Assembly: GCF_014836495.1 (NCBI RefSeq)
Contig: NZ_JACSQT010000017.1
Span: 1-49,457, forward strand
Length of the DNA: 49,457 nucleotides
Direction: 5' to 3'
Origin: Cytobacillus stercorigallinarum
GTDB lineage: Bacteria > Bacillota > Bacilli > Bacillales > Cytobacillaceae
The notes beneath the pieces are model-generated. The model did no database searches, was not told the DNA's origin, and saw only the letters and a list, made by a program, of their open reading frames with translations. Below are positions 47,643-49,457 of this stretch, in pieces; positions within the stretch are counted from its first letter, which is position 1; the number at the start of each line of letters is the position of its first letter. Position numbers and translations under genes: made by a program.

Positions 47643-48346
47643 TGGGACTTGCTCCCTTTCGTAGCTTCAATCCATTTTGCCTCTGCTTCAGCAAGACGGA
47701 TGTAATTAGGGACAAAGTTGTGGATATTCACAGCTTCCTTATCTCTACCTAAAATGGCCAATTCAGCAGGACGAGGATTTTGTTCAGTTAATCGTGCGAA
47801 AAATGCCCGCTCCCCTAAGTCTGCTTTGATTTGTTCCTTGTGTATGGATAAATCATTACCGACAAATAAAACCGGTTCTTCTCTTTCTAATAAACGTTGC
47901 GTCCAATTAACAGTCAACGTTAGATGATCCGAAGTTAGATCTAATAACCGACTCTCTTGAAATTGATATAGGCCGGTATAAATCTGACCTCTTCTCGCAT
48001 CAAATAACGGTGAGATAACACCGTTAAAATAACTGCCTGCACTCGCTGCCAACACAGCTAAACTGGATACACCGGAAAGAGGTATATTTAACGTCCAAGC
48101 TAATGTTTTAGCAATTGTTACACCAATTCTCACACCCGTATATGAACCGGGTCCTTCTGCAACAACAATCTTTTCGAGATCTTGTGGCAATGTATCGCAA
48201 TCCTTTAAAAGCATTTCTATCGCGGGCATGACGCGAACGGAGTGATTCTTTTTGATATTCGTGATATATTCCCCGATAATTTTATCGTCATCTACTAGAG
48301 CGATTCCTAGTGTATAATTTGACGTATCTATAGCTAATATTTTCAT
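47639..48346 (-). CDS. tsaB: tRNA threonylcarbamoyladenosine biosynthesis protein TsaB
   Basis: A 235-residue ASKHA-fold partner of TsaD: MKILAIDTSNYTLGIALVDD at the start, then VAEGPGSYTGVRIGVTIAK near 60. It scaffolds the TsaD-TsaB-TsaE complex. Confidence 0.94.
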   Translation of the reverse strand: MKILAIDTSNYTLGIALVDDDKIIGEYITNIKKNHSVRVMPAIEMLLKDCDTLPQDLEKIVVAEGPGSYTGVRIGVTIAKTLAWTLNIPLSGVSSLAVLAASAGSYFNGVISPLFDARRGQIYTGLYQFQESRLLDLTSDHLTLTVNWTQRLLEREEPVLFVGNDLSIHKEQIKADLGERAFFARLTEQNPRPAELAILGRDKEAVNIHNFVPNYIRLAEAEAKWIEATKGSKSQ

Positions 48347-48798
48347 TTTACTAACTCCTCACACAGCTTCACATAGCGTTTTCCTTTTGGATGGAGTGCT
48401 ATTCTTCGTTCTTCATTACCAGTGTAATGAATAGCAATCTTTAACCTTTCTTCTGGCAGTTGCTCTTCTATTAGATGTGCCCATTCCACGACAGTCACAC
48501 CTTGTCCATGAAAGTACTCATCAAACCCAAGATCTTCTTCGCCATCTTCCACTCGGTAAACATCCATATGGTACAAAGGCAGACGACCATTGTATTCCTT
48601 TATAATAGTAAATGTAGGGCTATTCACATTTCGTTCAATACCAAGGCCTAAAGCAAGCCCCTTCGTAAATGTTGTTTTACCTGCCCCTAAGTCACCTTCT
48701 AATAAAATGACATCACCTGCAGCTGCTTTTTCTCCGAGCCTTTTAGCAAACGCCATTGTTTCTTCAGTATTTTTTGTATACCACTGGAATTGATCCAT
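48343..48798 (-). CDS. tsaE: tRNA threonylcarbamoyladenosine biosynthesis ATPase TsaE
   Basis: A 151-residue P-loop protein with Walker A GDLGAGKTT at 35-43, SPTFTIIKEY near 61-70 and VVEWAHLIEEQLPEERL near the end. It drives cycles of the TsaBD complex. First gene of the operon. Confidence 0.95.
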   Translation of the reverse strand: MDQFQWYTKNTEETMAFAKRLGEKAAAGDVILLEGDLGAGKTTFTKGLALGLGIERNVNSPTFTIIKEYNGRLPLYHMDVYRVEDGEEDLGFDEYFHGQGVTVVEWAHLIEEQLPEERLKIAIHYTGNEERRIALHPKGKRYVKLCEELVK

Positions 48799-49325
48799 TT
48801 TATCACCTACATTTGGTCTTTCATTTATTTACAATATTAATGACACATATACATGTAGTTTACATGATTTTTTCATAGACAGCAAAGAACACTTTGATTT
48901 GTCGGAACAGTAAATGATAGTTGATTACAAACTATACAAAAAATGAAGATAACAATTATAGAGCCGATAGTCGGGAAGCCTTAAATGAGCGTTCCTGCGC
49001 ATGGAGTGGTATCGATCGTTTTGAATGTTCCTCCTGTCATGATTAACCTGTCAGTTTTTATGCATGCTAATTTGCATTTGTCTTTTGACAAAAAGAAAAC
49101 CCGCCAAATGGCGAGTGTAAAGTGATAGTTGTAAACTAATCATTGCAGTTATTAGAAAAGGTTAGAATGCTTTGATTCATTTCTTTCAGACATTCATATG
49201 GATTTTGGTAAATAGTGCGTTATCTTACTATCGGGAACATACAAAATTAGTCATGATGTGCTTTTCTACTTAGGCACAAAACAATTCTTTTATTATAGAA
49301 CCTATATTTAAGAACGTTTTCTACA
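48799..49325. other. Intergenic region between tsaE and the tRNA
   Basis: No gene seen. A GC hairpin CGCC-AAAT-GGCG at 49102-49113 followed on the minus strand by TTTTCTTTTT looks like a terminator of an upstream transcript, perhaps read-through from the tRNA unit. A minus-strand end fragment (NPYECLKEMNQSILTFSNN) near 49140-49210 may be debris of a lost gene. Confidence 0.4.
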
Positions 49326-49328
49326 TAA

Positions 49329-49358
49329 AAAAAACGAAACAAGTTCCCTGTTTCGATA
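49329..49358 (-). terminator. Intrinsic terminator after tRNA-Asp
   Basis: CGAAACA and TGTTTCG form the stem with a GGGAACT loop, followed on the minus strand by eight T. Confidence 0.82.
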
Positions 49359-49380
49359 TGTTTCACATATAAAATTAAAC

Positions 49381-49457
49381 TGGCGGTCCGGACGGGACTC
49401 GAACCCGCGACCTCCTGCGTGACAGGCAGGCATTCTAACCAACTGAACTACCGGACC
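49381..49457 (-). tRNA. tRNA-Asp (anticodon GTC)
   Basis: A complete cloverleaf on the minus strand: acceptor GGTCCGG pairing with CCGGACC, anticodon loop CTGTCAC with GTC at 49421-49423, the T-arm GGGTTCGAGTCCC, discriminator G and an encoded CCA. It begins at the window edge and is probably part of a larger tRNA cluster outside. Confidence 0.97.

Overview
The window looks like a chromosome segment of a low-GC, Gram-positive Bacillaceae species. The evidence is AGGAGG-type ribosome binding sites, frequent TTG and GTG starts, a perfect CIRCE element before groES-groEL, and the Bacillus-like block tsaE-tsaB-rimI-tsaD / ydiF / moaC-rex / ydiK-ydiL / groES-groEL. I cannot assign a species.

1-15.7 kb: mostly minus-strand accessory metabolism. 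It holds an aldehyde dehydrogenase, a DUF3231 protein, a lone MurF, a TetR/MFS pair whose promoters share one 22-bp palindrome, and a hexapeptide acyltransferase. Next comes an aromatic-ring degradation cluster in hca-mhp order: ring-hydroxylating dioxygenase alpha and beta subunits, Rieske ferredoxin, cis-dihydrodiol dehydrogenase, PucR-type regulator, class III extradiol dioxygenase, C-C hydrolase and hydratase. Together they would dihydroxylate an aromatic ring, re-aromatise it to a catechol, open it by meta cleavage and hydrolyse the product. The dioxygenase reductase and the final aldolase and acetaldehyde dehydrogenase are not in the window. A cre-like site precedes the first gene.

15.7-26.3 kb: a worn accessory zone. 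It has hypothetical proteins, decayed membrane-protein remnants, a DUF4352 protein, an ECF sigma/anti-sigma pair, a degenerate IS3-family element, a sulfotransferase, and wreckage of an older prophage (LysM lysin tail, frameshifted tail protein, broken integrase).

26.3-39.5 kb: the main discovery candidate, a complete 13.1-kb element bounded by 17-bp direct repeats at the 3' end of groEL. It carries integrase, a divergent repressor/lytic switch, an excisionase-like protein, a primase-helicase with a cluster of inverted and direct 8-bp repeats beside it (putative origin), and a full HK97-type head and packaging set: portal, protease, capsid, connector, HNH nuclease, small and large terminase, head-tail adaptor. 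It has no tail, lysis or holin gene. This is the layout of a capsid-forming phage-inducible chromosomal island, a satellite that would build its own DNA-filled heads and borrow tails from a helper phage. It also contains a candidate structured RNA and paired palindromes at the packaging-operon promoter.

39.5-49.5 kb: core chromosome. groEL-groES with CIRCE, ydiL, ydiK, rex, moaC, the ABC-F ATPase ydiF, a DnaA-box cluster, tsaD-rimI-tsaB-tsaE (t6A tRNA modification and ribosomal protein acetylation), and tRNA-Asp at the right edge.
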